From: CCY15215 sp039194995
GTDB taxonomy: Bacteria; Cyanobacteriota; Cyanobacteriia; Cyanobacteriales; Spirulinaceae
Direction of reading: 5' to 3'
Length of the DNA stretch: 64,000 bases
Assembly: GCA_039194995.1 (NCBI GenBank)
Contig: JBCCVR010000007.1
Coordinates: 16,447 to 80,446, forward strand
Each line of letters opens with the position of its first letter. The stretch's first letter is position 1. A model generated the notes under the pieces. It did no database searches, was not told the origin of the DNA, and saw nothing but the letters and a program-made list of their open reading frames with translations. Both the position numbers and the translations under genes were made by a program. Shown here piece by piece: positions 43,517 to 51,683 of the stretch.

Positions 43517-44641
43517 TTAATACAACTCGTATTTTAACAAAGTACAAGCCAAAGAACCGTTATAAACCGGAAAGCGGCGAGAGGCCTTTAAACCTATTTT
43601 TTTTGCGAGGGCTTTATTTCCCGTTAAAATATAAGCCGTCCAGCCGGTAAAGCGTTGTTTGAAAACATCTCCCAATAACTTGTAAAATCCCTCCAATTTC
43701 TTCACTTCACCAATACGCTTGCCATAGGGAGGATTACATAGAATAATTCCTTCATCGCACGGGGGTTGAATTTGCGAAAAATCTCGAACTGAAAAAGAAA
43801 CCCGATCGCTCAATCCACAAGCATAACTATTTTCTTTGGCTTGTCGAATCAATTTCGCAGCGCGATCGCTCCCCAAAATGGGCGCAGGAGGTGCGGCTAA
43901 CTGTTGCTCTTTTGCTTCTTGAACTAACTTTTGCCAAAGTGCGCGATCGTAATCTTTCCATGTTTGAAAAGCAAAGCGATCGCGAAACAAACCCGGGGCA
44001 ATTTTTAAGGCTTTTAACCCTGCTTCTAAAGGCAACGTTCCGGAACCGCATAAAGGGTCGAAAAAGGCAATATCTCCCTCATACTCTGCCATATCTAATA
44101 ATGCCGCCGCGAGGGTTTCTTTGAGGGGAGCCAACCCCACCGCCGGACGATAACCACGACGGTGCAAACTCATTCCCGAACTATCCAAACTGAGAATGCC
44201 GCGATCGCGATAAACATGTAAATTAATCGCTAAATCGGGATTTTTGACATCAACGCTAGAACGCCGGCCGAACTCTTGACGCTGGCGATCCGCGATCGCA
44301 TTTTTGACTTGCAGCGCCGTAAAATGCGTGTGGTTGAGTTGTTGATTTCCCCCCGTACTGTGAACCGCCAACGTATTATCGGGCGTTAAATAATCTTGCC
44401 AGTCAATTTCGCGAACGGCTTGGTAAAGCTCATCGGGGGTGTTACAAGCAAACTCAGCAATTGGGACGAGAACCCGAAAAATGATTCTTCCCCATAAATT
44501 GATTTTGTAGAGGAGTTCGCGATCGCCGACGAAATGCACCCCAGTAAAATCCGGACTCACTTCGGTTGCCCCTAAAGTTTCTAACTCTCGGGCGGCGATC
44601 GCCTCTAATCCTCGTGCTGTCGTGGCAAAATAGCGAGCCAT
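43517..44641 (-). CDS. THUMP-domain class I SAM-dependent RNA methyltransferase (RlmL-type)
   Basis: 374 residues. N-terminal 'YFATTARGLEAIAARELETL' and the THUMP-type region to about 165. Then the Rossmann methyltransferase with SAM-binding 'FFDPLCGSGTLPLEAGLKA' (about 195-213) and the catalytic 'LCNPPYGKRIGE' (about 300), the NPPY motif of N2-guanine and N6-adenine methylases. Similar to the N-terminal half of E. coli RlmL, which makes m2G2445 in 23S rRNA; the RlmK half is absent, as in many bacteria. Minus strand, alone. Confidence 0.88.
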   Translation of the reverse strand: MARYFATTARGLEAIAARELETLGATEVSPDFTGVHFVGDRELLYKINLWGRIIFRVLVPIAEFACNTPDELYQAVREIDWQDYLTPDNTLAVHSTGGNQQLNHTHFTALQVKNAIADRQRQEFGRRSSVDVKNPDLAINLHVYRDRGILSLDSSGMSLHRRGYRPAVGLAPLKETLAAALLDMAEYEGDIAFFDPLCGSGTLPLEAGLKALKIAPGLFRDRFAFQTWKDYDRALWQKLVQEAKEQQLAAPPAPILGSDRAAKLIRQAKENSYACGLSDRVSFSVRDFSQIQPPCDEGIILCNPPYGKRIGEVKKLEGFYKLLGDVFKQRFTGWTAYILTGNKALAKKIGLKASRRFPVYNGSLACTLLKYELY

Positions 44642-44828
44642 TTTTAATGAATAACGAATAACGATTAATTATCGGCGATCGGAGAAAAAATCTCCGAATT
44701 TTACAAATTATCCCGATCCGGTACGACTTGATAAGAATTTGCTGAAAGGATGGCATTCTTGGCTAAGATAAACTGAACCAAGTTAAGATTTCGTCCTTCT
44801 TGTTCCCTCTTTTCGACCCTAAAACAGT

Positions 44829-46022
44829 ATGACCGCGACTTCCGCCCCGGATTCTTTAAAACAACACCGACAGAATTTCCCTTCCCTTGCCAATAAAGCC
44901 TATTTTAACTTTGGCGGTCAGGGGCCGATGCCGAGAATGGCACTTGATGCGATTTACAAGGCCTATGAATACGCTCAAAATCAAGGACCCTTTTCCGGTC
45001 AAGTCAAGAATTGGCTGATGCAGGAATCGGCACTGACCCGAGAAGCACTGGCGAGAGAATTGGGAACGAGAGCCGCCAATATTACCTTGACTGAAAATGT
45101 AACGGTGGGTTGCAATATCGTGTTGTGGGGAATCGATTGGCAAGAAGGCGATCGCATTCTCATCACGGATTGCGAGCATCCAGGGGTGATCGGCGCAGTC
45201 AAGGAAATCGCTCGCCGTTTTAAAGTAAAAGTGACCACCTGTCCCATTGCAGCAACGCTCAATCGCGGTAATCCTGCTGTCGTCATCGAGCAACATTTAC
45301 ATCCCGATACCCGCTTATTTATTGCCTCTCATTTATTGTGGAACACGGGACAGATTTTACCACTTGCGGAAATTGTGGAACTCTGTCGCAATTATCAGAG
45401 CAATCGTCCGGTACAAATTCTCATCGATGCAGCCCAGTCGGTGGGGTCTATGCCCTTAGATTTGGATGAATTGGGCGTAGATTTCTATGCGTTTACGGGA
45501 CATAAATGGATGTGCGGCCCTGCTGGGGTTGGCGGGCTTTATGTACGCAAGGAAGCAATGGAAACTTTAAATCCTACTTTTGTGGGCTGGCGAGGAGTCG
45601 TGGTGGATCCCAGTACGGGAATGCCGACGGATTGGCATTCCGATGGGCGCAAGTTTGAAGTTGCCACGTCTGCCTATCAACAGTATGTCGGTTTGCGGGC
45701 AGCCCTTGCGGTTCATCATAAGTGGGGGGATGCTGAAGCACGTTACGAGCAAACCCGTCAAAACGGCCAGTATTTGTGGCAGGGACTCTCTATTTTACCC
45801 AATATCAAGTGCTTGCGAAATTCCCCTCCTGAAGCGGGTATTGTGTCGTTCCAATTCAAAGAAAATATCGGTCACAAACAGTTAGTTCAAGCCCTAGAAC
45901 AACAAGGATTTTTTCTGAGGACAATCGCCAATCCCGATTGTATTCGTGCTTGCGTCCATTACTTTACCCTACCATCGGAAATGGATCAGTTGATTAAAGT
46001 TTTGGATGGTTTGCGATCGTAA
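44829..46022 (+). CDS. Class V aminotransferase-fold PLP enzyme, cyst(e)ine lyase (C-DES)-like
   Basis: 397 residues. PLP Lys in 'AFTGHKWMCGPAGVGGLYVR' (about 225), cofactor Asp in 'LIDAAQSVGSMPLD', and the N-terminal 'YFNFGGQGPMP' that I associate with the cyanobacterial C-DES group. C-DES splits L-cystine or cysteine to release sulfane sulfur for Fe-S clusters. It differs from IscS/SufS by lacking the mobile Cys loop; I see no such Cys near the C-terminus, apart from 'DCIRACVHYF'. Monocistronic. Confidence 0.8.
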   Translation: MTATSAPDSLKQHRQNFPSLANKAYFNFGGQGPMPRMALDAIYKAYEYAQNQGPFSGQVKNWLMQESALTREALARELGTRAANITLTENVTVGCNIVLWGIDWQEGDRILITDCEHPGVIGAVKEIARRFKVKVTTCPIAATLNRGNPAVVIEQHLHPDTRLFIASHLLWNTGQILPLAEIVELCRNYQSNRPVQILIDAAQSVGSMPLDLDELGVDFYAFTGHKWMCGPAGVGGLYVRKEAMETLNPTFVGWRGVVVDPSTGMPTDWHSDGRKFEVATSAYQQYVGLRAALAVHHKWGDAEARYEQTRQNGQYLWQGLSILPNIKCLRNSPPEAGIVSFQFKENIGHKQLVQALEQQGFFLRTIANPDCIRACVHYFTLPSEMDQLIKVLDGLRS

Positions 46023-46067
46023 CAGTTATTTCAATGCACCTTTCGACAAGCTCGAGGCGCATCATTA

Positions 46068-46511
46068 TCAACGATCGCTCGAACATTTGCAACTATTTTG
46101 ACGCTCTGCCAAGATCTTTTCTAAACTGGGTCGCCCGGTGAGAAAGAGGCGATAATCCGCCCAAATTCCATACAAACGATCGGCGATCGCGCCAATAAGA
46201 GGCAATTTTGTTGCTGCATAAATCCAACCCATGCCCAATATCTCGTAGGTGCGGCGAAAAACTTCGACATTTTTCACGATCGTTCCATCCGGTAGCAGGG
46301 CATGAATGCGACCCATTGCCATCTCAAAGTCAATATTGCCATGCTGGGCGGGATTGTATTCCTCTCGCGCGATATCGACAAACGCCACTAAACCGCGTCC
46401 GGCATCTCGTTGTTGCAGGAAGCGAACTTCTCGCAAACAAAGGGGGCATTGCCCATCATAAAGAATTTTAATTTGCCAAGTTGCTTTCGCGGCTAGTTGT
46501 TCGGTATTCAC
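46068..46511 (-). CDS. DCC-family (DUF393) putative thiol-disulfide oxidoreductase
   Basis: 147 residues. 'KILYDGQCPLCLREVRFLQQ' (about 15-34) holds the DxxCxxC motif that names the DCC family, and 'HALLPDGTIVKNVEVFRRTY' follows. Thought to be thioredoxin-like redox proteins, though tests are few. A short tail rich in Cys and Ser ends the protein. Single gene. Confidence 0.85.
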   Translation of the reverse strand: MNTEQLAAKATWQIKILYDGQCPLCLREVRFLQQRDAGRGLVAFVDIAREEYNPAQHGNIDFEMAMGRIHALLPDGTIVKNVEVFRRTYEILGMGWIYAATKLPLIGAIADRLYGIWADYRLFLTGRPSLEKILAERQNSCKCSSDR

Positions 46512-46839
46512 GGTTTATTATTTAATGAGAAACTAATTTTTTAAAGTAGCTATCGACTGGATGAGTCAATAGCAATTTTTGATGAGGTAGGCGATCGCCC
46601 TTTGCTTCTCTATTGTGCCAGATAAAGACTCAATCTAGTGGGCTAAGATTGCTCGGATTAATTATGTTAATTGTGGAACAGGCATCACTTCGACACGCTC
46701 AGTGACCACCTGCCTGTGTTTTCAGCAATAAAGAACAAGCAAAATGCTTGTTCCACGAGTTCGCAATTCATTTGGTTTTGCTGATAGTAGGGCGTACTCT
46801 ACCTCGTTTTACCGAATGAATACGCCCTACCCCATCCAA
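46512..46839. other. 328-base intergenic region with a mobile-repeat copy
   Basis: Between two minus-strand genes. Its right half is the inverted copy of the 43.3-kb element (46673-46787). The remaining sequence has no open frame or RNA gene that I recognise. Confidence 0.6.
46673..46787. mobile_element. Partial MITE-like copy, opposite orientation to the 43.3-kb copy
   Basis: Begins GTGGAACAGGCATCACTTCG and ends CGCAATTCATTTGGTTTTGC. The reverse complement of 43299-43425 matches this throughout, with small differences (for example the inner hairpin is AACAAGCA-AA-ATGCTTGTT). The far end of the element (the TATAGCAAGTCC side) is missing. Confidence 0.6.
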
Positions 46840-47538
46840 TTAAGCCAAATCGAAAAGGAGAATTTCGGCATCTTTCGTGACTTCAAAATTCAACTCTTTT
46901 TCTTGGCTAATCGCGGCACCATCGCTGGTTGTTAAGGGCATCCCATTGAGTTTAACTTCTCCGCGTGCAACTTGTATCCAGAGGTGACGGTTGGGGGCGA
47001 GGGAGTAGGAAAAGCGATCGCCCGCTTGGAAAACACCCGCATGGAGTTCCATATCTTGATGCACGGTAACAGCACCCTCTTTCCCATCTTTAGCAGCTAC
47101 TAAATGCAGTTTGCTGGGGTCTTTTTCCACATGAAAACTCTTTTGTTCGTAGCTGGGTTCGAGTCCTTTCGTATCGGGTAAGATCCAGATTTGCAGAAAA
47201 TGAGCCTTATCGCGTTGGGAATGATTGTATTCGCTATGTAAAATCCCCGTTCCCGCACTCATGCGCTGCACTTCTCCGGGTTGAATGACCGAACCATTGC
47301 CGATATTATCCTTGTGTTCTAATGCCCCATTGAGAACGTAGGTTATAATCTCCATATCTCGATGCCCGTGAGTGCCAAAACCCGCCCCTCCGGTAATCCG
47401 ATCCTCATTAATGACGCGCAAACTTCTAAAACCCATCTGTTCGGGATTGTAATAACTAGCAAAAGAAAAGGTGTGATTTGTATCGAGCCAACCGTGATTA
47501 GCATGACCTCTATCTTCAGATTTGCGAATAGTAATCAT
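46840..47538 (-). CDS. Pirin family protein
   Basis: 232 residues, two-cupin bacterial pirin (YhhW type). 'RGHANHGWLDTNHTFSFASY', 'HGHRDMEIITYVLNGALEHKD' and 'MSAGTGILHSEYNHS' include the metal-binding His and Glu residues of the N-terminal cupin. Bacterial YhhW can oxidise quercetin, but the cellular role is generally unknown. It lies downstream of wrbA on the same strand (149-base gap) and near an HxlR regulator: a redox/quinone-stress neighbourhood. Confidence 0.92.
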   Translation of the reverse strand: MITIRKSEDRGHANHGWLDTNHTFSFASYYNPEQMGFRSLRVINEDRITGGAGFGTHGHRDMEIITYVLNGALEHKDNIGNGSVIQPGEVQRMSAGTGILHSEYNHSQRDKAHFLQIWILPDTKGLEPSYEQKSFHVEKDPSKLHLVAAKDGKEGAVTVHQDMELHAGVFQAGDRFSYSLAPNRHLWIQVARGEVKLNGMPLTTSDGAAISQEKELNFEVTKDAEILLFDLA

Positions 47539-47654
47539 GATGTTCTCCTTGTAGATAATCGGTAATTGTTAATGGATAATTTTTAATGCGATCGCTGGAT
47601 ATTGGGAGGATATTAAGAATTAGACTCTCAATCACCCAACCCTTGACCCACCAA

Positions 47655-47672
47655 CCCCCTCCCAAGAGGGGG
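47655..47672. repeat. Palindromic repeat CCCCCTCCCAAGAGGGGG
   Basis: 18-base inverted repeat, identical to that at 32078-32095; a variant lies in the kinase gene at 59927-59944. Located just downstream of wrbA, where it might also serve as a stem-loop. Confidence 0.75.
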
Positions 47673-47687
47673 AGTAATAAAGAACGG

Positions 47688-48269
47688 TTAAGCCTTATTC
47701 CAGCGCTTGGTTGCTTCGGCGATGCGCTGTCCGAATTTTTCAGAAGTCAGGCGATCGCTAGAGTCGAGAAGGGGTTCTTTGCGGCTCGGATCGGCGGGAG
47801 TATTGCCCATTACACCTAAGAAAGCTCCCAAACGATTCGTGCCGTCTTCTTGCATGGGCATTTCGCAATTGTTAACCCAAATCATGCTGTGTTGAGAAGC
47901 ATTTGTTGCTAAGTAGATGAGAGTGCCTTGCTTGTCGCCGCTAGGAGAACCGGAATGAGTAAAGCCCGCTGCAATTTTATCTTTCCATTTTTGTGCGAAC
48001 CAAGCAGCACTGGCGGCATCGATAAAGGCTTTAAATTGTGCGGCAATGCCTCCCATATAGGTCGGAGAGCCAAAAATAATTGCATCGGCGGCCTCTAATT
48101 TAGCCAGCACTTCATCGTTTTTCCAACGACCTTTTTCGATGTTTTCTCCCACAATTCTTAACAGTTCGACTTCCGTATCGGCGACCTTATTGACACCTGC
48201 TGCGATCGCTTCTGCCATTAAGTGGGTGTGGCCCGTACCGGAAAAATAAACAATTGCAACTTTGACCAT
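47688..48269 (-). CDS. Flavodoxin-fold NAD(P)H:quinone oxidoreductase (WrbA family)
   Basis: 193 residues. 'VAIVYFSGTGHTHLMAEAIA' is the FMN phosphate loop (about 3-22), 'IIFGSPTYMGGIAAQFKAFID' and 'GFTHSGSPSGDKQGTLI' are the other flavin-binding loops. Such enzymes reduce quinones by two electrons and avoid semiquinone radicals. It is divergent from an HxlR-type regulator (165 bases), the classic layout for quinone/aldehyde-responsive control. Confidence 0.88.
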   Translation of the reverse strand: MVKVAIVYFSGTGHTHLMAEAIAAGVNKVADTEVELLRIVGENIEKGRWKNDEVLAKLEAADAIIFGSPTYMGGIAAQFKAFIDAASAAWFAQKWKDKIAAGFTHSGSPSGDKQGTLIYLATNASQHSMIWVNNCEMPMQEDGTNRLGAFLGVMGNTPADPSRKEPLLDSSDRLTSEKFGQRIAEATKRWNKA

Positions 48270-48372
48270 TATTCCTCTCCTAAATTGATAATTGATAATT
48301 GATTGTCGGTCATTGAAATAACTGGTGTTCTCCGACGATTTACTGTTTGTTTTTCGTCTATATCAACTTTAT

Positions 48373-48422
48373 ACTGGGTACAGTCATTTTGAAAAGTATG
48401 CACTTGAAAGTAAGGTAGTACC
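48373..48422. promoter_or_regulatory. Candidate HxlR operator sites
   Basis: Two short inverted repeats, ACTGGGTACAGT (48373-48384) and GGTAGTACC (48414-48422), share a GGTAC/GTACC core and sit about 40 bases apart between divergent wrbA and hxlR-type genes, just before the regulator's ATG. The assignment is by position and symmetry only. Confidence 0.35.
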
Positions 48423-48434
48423 CAAAAAGATACT

Positions 48435-48821
48435 ATGGCACAAGCAACTGATGGAAAAAAAGTCAACTGTCCCGTTGAAATTACTTTAAAAGCGATCGGC
48501 GGGCGTTGGAAAGTATTGATTTTGCGGGAGTTATTTATTGAGGTCAAGCGTTTTGGTCAACTGCAACGAGCGCTAACGGGCATTACCCAAAAAATGCTTA
48601 CCCAACAATTGCGGGAAATGGAAGCTGATGGTATCGTCCATCGAGAAGTCTATGCCCAAGTTCCCCCCAAAGTCGAATATTCCCTAACTCCCTTAGGTCG
48701 CAGTTTAAAGCCCGTCATCGATTCCATGCACGAATGGGGAATCCAGCAAACAGTTACCAGTCAATCTCCCCTAACCCCCCTTAGCAAAGCAGGGACTATT
48801 CATCGAGGAGAGAAAAAGTAA
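48435..48821 (+). CDS. HxlR-family winged-helix transcriptional regulator
   Basis: 128 residues. 'NCPVEITLKAIGGRWKVLIL' with the N-terminal Cys typical of the family (about 14), then 'RFGQLQRALTGITQKMLTQQ' (recognition helix region) and 'VEYSLTPLGRSLKPVID'. HxlR proteins often sense quinones or aldehydes through that Cys. Divergent from wrbA with pirin beyond, so these are its likely targets. The tail after residue 112 contains 'SPLTPLSKAG', which derives from a common CCCCTTAGCAAAG-type intergenic repeat. Confidence 0.9.
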   Translation: MAQATDGKKVNCPVEITLKAIGGRWKVLILRELFIEVKRFGQLQRALTGITQKMLTQQLREMEADGIVHREVYAQVPPKVEYSLTPLGRSLKPVIDSMHEWGIQQTVTSQSPLTPLSKAGTIHRGEKK

Positions 48822-48850
48822 AACGAAATACTCAGAGTTGAGGATAGAAG

Positions 48851-49103
48851 GTGACGACCAGCTTACTGAATTATCTCCAAAAAGTGCAAGATTTTCGGAC
48901 AGGTCGAGGACTCAAGCATGAATTGTGGGTGATTTTGCTACTGATAATCATGGCGGTATTGAGTGGGAGTCAGTCTTATCTAGCTCTAGAAGACTTTGGG
49001 CAACATCATTACCCAGCACTGAGGGAAAAACTGGGTTTAAAAACGGAGAAAGCTCCATCAGATACAACCTATCGCCGGATTCTCAGGCAGTTAGACTTTA
49101 ACC
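48851..49103 (+). pseudogene. 5' remnant of an ISAs1-family transposase
   Basis: GTG at 48851 opens a frame reading 'LLNYLQKVQDFRTGRGLKHE', 'LLLIIMAVLSGSQSYLALED' and 'PSDTTYRRILRQLDFNR', the N-terminal (DDE-associated) domain of ISAs1/H-repeat transposases. Similarity ends at about 49103; the catalytic DDE domain is gone. The remnant runs into the 3' end of the convergent cobT gene, so one side of the insertion sequence has been lost by deletion. No terminal inverted repeat can be pinned down. Confidence 0.75.
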
Positions 49104-50181
49104 GATCGCCGATCGCATCGATTTCTGCGACCAAGCGATCGTTTTGCCAATTACCCAGTAAATGTGACGCGATCGCGCATCCTCCCGCCCCGACTCCCTC
49201 TTTTACATAACCCCTTTCATAAGCGCGGAAATTCTCAAAGCGAGAATGCGTGAAATTGAGTTGCGTCGCTAACAAAGGAACATTACCGATCGCCTCTGCC
49301 AGTCCCACAGTATCTCCCGTCCCATCCTCAGCTACCCATCGCGTGGTACCGACGACAATGCGATCGCCTTGATAAGGCAGAGAATAGGCTCGAGCGATCG
49401 CCTCTAAAAGGGCATAAACTGCCAACATTTGCGTCCCTCCCGCCAATAAAACCCCACACTGGCGACTAGCAGCGATCGCCATCCCCGCAACGGCAATTTG
49501 CATCGGATCCCCCACCGCCGCCACTAACTTTAAAGGATCGCTTTTTTGTGAAGGAGAGATTTGATTTAATCCCTGTTGCGCGATCGCCCATTTTTGCTCG
49601 TGGTTGCAACTGGGATGGGAACTATTAGTTTTTCCTTTCGCCGCCAAACCCAAACCCGTTAGAATGCTTAACGCCGTGGTTGTTCCCCCTACAACACATT
49701 CCCCAATGATTAAGTAACGATTCGGCAATTGTCGCCCTAATTTTTCTCCCCAAAATAGACCGCGATCGAGCAAGTTTTGCACCGTAGAGAGAGGAAGTGC
49801 TTGACCCGTAGAAACGCACTGTGCGGGCTGTCCTTCAAGGGCGATCGCCGGGACGGAAGGCGATTGAGGTAAACCCGCATCAAAGAGCCAAACGGGGATT
49901 TTTAGCGCTTCTATGACCGCCCGAGAAATGAGGACGGGAGAGGCTCCCACATGCAGGGGAGGGAGGGGATATTGGGGATTGGGTTTAACCCCGTTTATGA
50001 GAAATTCGGCATCGGCGATCGCAGTATACTTGCGGTCTTCTGGAGTTGCCCCCGCCGCCGAAATCCCCTCAATTAACCCGGTTTCTGTAAAGCCCAAAAC
50101 ACAGGCAAAATGAGGCAATTTTCCACAATATTTCTCGAGCCAGTTTTTTCCTTGTTCTAGTTGAGTATAAATTTTTATCAA
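49069..50181 (-). CDS. cobT: Nicotinate-nucleotide-dependent phosphoribosyltransferase (CobT family)
   Basis: 370 residues of the cyanobacterial/archaeal CobT-like family. 'CVLGFTETGLIEGISAAGAT', 'PLPPLHVGASPVLISRAVIE', 'IIGECVVGGTTTALSILTGL' and 'AGMAIAASRQCGVLLAGGTQ' are recognisable. It activates the lower-ligand base for cobalamin-type cofactors. The last residues (about SNCLRIRR) are encoded by the reverse strand of the transposase remnant, so the native stop was probably lost when the insertion sequence arrived or was deleted. The core of the enzyme looks intact. Confidence 0.85.
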   Translation of the reverse strand: MIKIYTQLEQGKNWLEKYCGKLPHFACVLGFTETGLIEGISAAGATPEDRKYTAIADAEFLINGVKPNPQYPLPPLHVGASPVLISRAVIEALKIPVWLFDAGLPQSPSVPAIALEGQPAQCVSTGQALPLSTVQNLLDRGLFWGEKLGRQLPNRYLIIGECVVGGTTTALSILTGLGLAAKGKTNSSHPSCNHEQKWAIAQQGLNQISPSQKSDPLKLVAAVGDPMQIAVAGMAIAASRQCGVLLAGGTQMLAVYALLEAIARAYSLPYQGDRIVVGTTRWVAEDGTGDTVGLAEAIGNVPLLATQLNFTHSRFENFRAYERGYVKEGVGAGGCAIASHLLGNWQNDRLVAEIDAIGDRLKSNCLRIRR

Positions 50182-50229
50182 GTTGGTTCTTTGTCGTTTG
50201 GAAGTCGCTAGTCTTGACTATCCGATAAG

Positions 50230-50263
50230 CCCGTTAAATGTTTGATCCCGTTAAATGTTTGAT
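50230..50263. repeat. 17-base tandem duplication at the 3' end of a small gene
   Basis: CCCGTTAAATGTTTGAT occurs twice in succession (50230-50246, 50247-50263). The duplication contains the stop of the 78-residue gene below and has shifted its last few codons. Confidence 0.8.
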
Positions 50264-50470
50264 GACGATATCCAATTTGCCATTGGCTTCTTTGACCTCT
50301 GTCCGAAGTTCCTCTATATCTTCTTCGAGTCGTTCAAAAGCCTCCCCAATCCAACCTTGAGGATCGACAACGCGATCCAACTCTTGCATCCCATCCTCTA
50401 GCTTGCCGATCCGACGGTCTAAACCTGCCACTCGACGATACAGTTCGTTAATTTTTCTGGTCTCTGACAT
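50234..50470 (-). CDS. Small coiled-coil protein, unknown function
   Basis: 78 residues, one charged helix with heptads ('ELYRRVAGLDRRIGKLEDGM', then 'AFERLEEDIEELRTEVKEAN'). A Trp-Ile-Gly break (VDPQGWIGEAF) divides two helical halves. ATG 50470. This sort of protein often appears in cyanobacteria beside toxin or nuclease genes, but nothing of the kind is next to it here. The C-terminal residues were altered by the 17-base duplication. Confidence 0.6.
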   Translation of the reverse strand: MSETRKINELYRRVAGLDRRIGKLEDGMQELDRVVDPQGWIGEAFERLEEDIEELRTEVKEANGKLDIVIKHLTGSNI

Positions 50471-50532
50471 GGTATTTTTATTCGCTCTGTTAATTTTATC
50501 ACGGTGACGTTTTTCGAAATTTTAAAAATATC

Positions 50533-51054
50533 ATGAGTGAAATTTGCCCAAAATGCGGTCAACCCATGTTTGAGGTTATTCCTCATCAAACTACTAGACA
50601 GGAAATCATTGAATTTGCCGAATCATCATCTGCTTACAACGGGACGGATATTCATAGAGATGGTTGGATTCATCCGGGTAGCTACTGTCCAAATGGTTGT
50701 ACTTGGAGATTAAAAAATTACGGTAGTCGTGAGATTTGGGAAAGAGTTGAAGAGAGGTTTGAAAGAACCCATACTGTAAAATTAGTTGTTGGAGCATTAT
50801 CAATAGAGATCCAACAATTTAAGGTGTACGTTGATGGTTATATTTGTGTTACTCGGCAAACAGATAATGCACCCGAAAATAGTGTTTTAGTCTGGCTAGA
50901 ACCCGGAGAACATAGAATCATCGCACGGGAATATGAAGTCAAAAAGGTCGATCGCCTAGAGAGTAACGCGATTGACTTTACAACAGTCAATGGGGAAGAG
51001 GTTGAATTTCAGCTTGCTTTGAATGGGGAAAATCTGTATTTGATTAAGTGCTAG
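50533..51054 (+). CDS. Protein with N-terminal zinc ribbon, unknown function
   Basis: 173 residues. 'CPKCGQPMFEV' (5-15) and 'YCPNGCTWRLKNYG' (about 55-68) supply four Cys in the usual zinc-ribbon arrangement. The C-terminal 90 residues look like a beta-sandwich ('IEIQQFKVYVDGYICVTRQT', then 'LVWLEPGEHRIIAREYEVKK'), similar in style to PEGA-type surface domains, though I cannot confirm that. No membrane segment. Confidence 0.6.
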   Translation: MSEICPKCGQPMFEVIPHQTTRQEIIEFAESSSAYNGTDIHRDGWIHPGSYCPNGCTWRLKNYGSREIWERVEERFERTHTVKLVVGALSIEIQQFKVYVDGYICVTRQTDNAPENSVLVWLEPGEHRIIAREYEVKKVDRLESNAIDFTTVNGEEVEFQLALNGENLYLIKC

Positions 51055-51185
51055 GCTTGCGATCGCGGGAAAATTGGAAAAATGAGAAAAATCGGGAGTT
51101 CTCGATATCGCAATCTTGTTAAAAAACAACATTTGCCTCATGTATTGTGTCAAACTATTTACCAACCGAACAGGAGGACATCAAC

Positions 51186-51677
51186 ATGACCGAGCAGGAA
51201 CATTCTCTCTTGAAAGCATCAGAGATTGAGGCAATGGACGCATTGGAATTTCACCATCCTCTCAATCCCAATTCAGAAATTTATATGCGCTTCCTCGGAA
51301 GAGCCGTTGGTTTTGAACGCATTGGCATCACGATCGCTCGCGTCCCTCCCCACAAAGAATCTTTTATTTATCATTCCCATCAGAATGAAGAGGAGTGGGT
51401 TTATATCTTATCGGGTCGAGGAATTGCGGAAATTGGCGATCGAGAATACGAAGTTGAACCCGGGGACTTTATGGGATTTGGATTACCCCAACAACCCCAT
51501 CATTTGCGGAATCCATTTGCTGAAGATTTAGTCTATCTGATGGGTGGAGAAGCAGGACGCTTGGATGTTGGCGTTTTTCCTCGACTTGGCAAACGGGTGA
51601 TTATGGATGGCGAATCGGCTTCTATTGTTGAGGATTCCGCACTTCAAGTGGTTTGGAGCAAACAAGCTAATTCGTAA
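51186..51677 (+). CDS. Cupin-domain protein
   Basis: 163 residues from ATG 51186, which has CAGGAGGA (51170-51177) at good spacing; an earlier in-frame start at 51147 lacks one. One cupin barrel: 'RVPPHKESFIYHSHQNEEEW' has the first His/Glu ligand set, and 'EPGDFMGFGLPQQPHHLRNP' the second. Small single-cupin proteins like this bind a metal, but their substrates vary. It converges on the CHAT gene. Confidence 0.8.
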   Translation: MTEQEHSLLKASEIEAMDALEFHHPLNPNSEIYMRFLGRAVGFERIGITIARVPPHKESFIYHSHQNEEEWVYILSGRGIAEIGDREYEVEPGDFMGFGLPQQPHHLRNPFAEDLVYLMGGEAGRLDVGVFPRLGKRVIMDGESASIVEDSALQVVWSKQANS

Positions 51678-51683
51678 AAGCCT

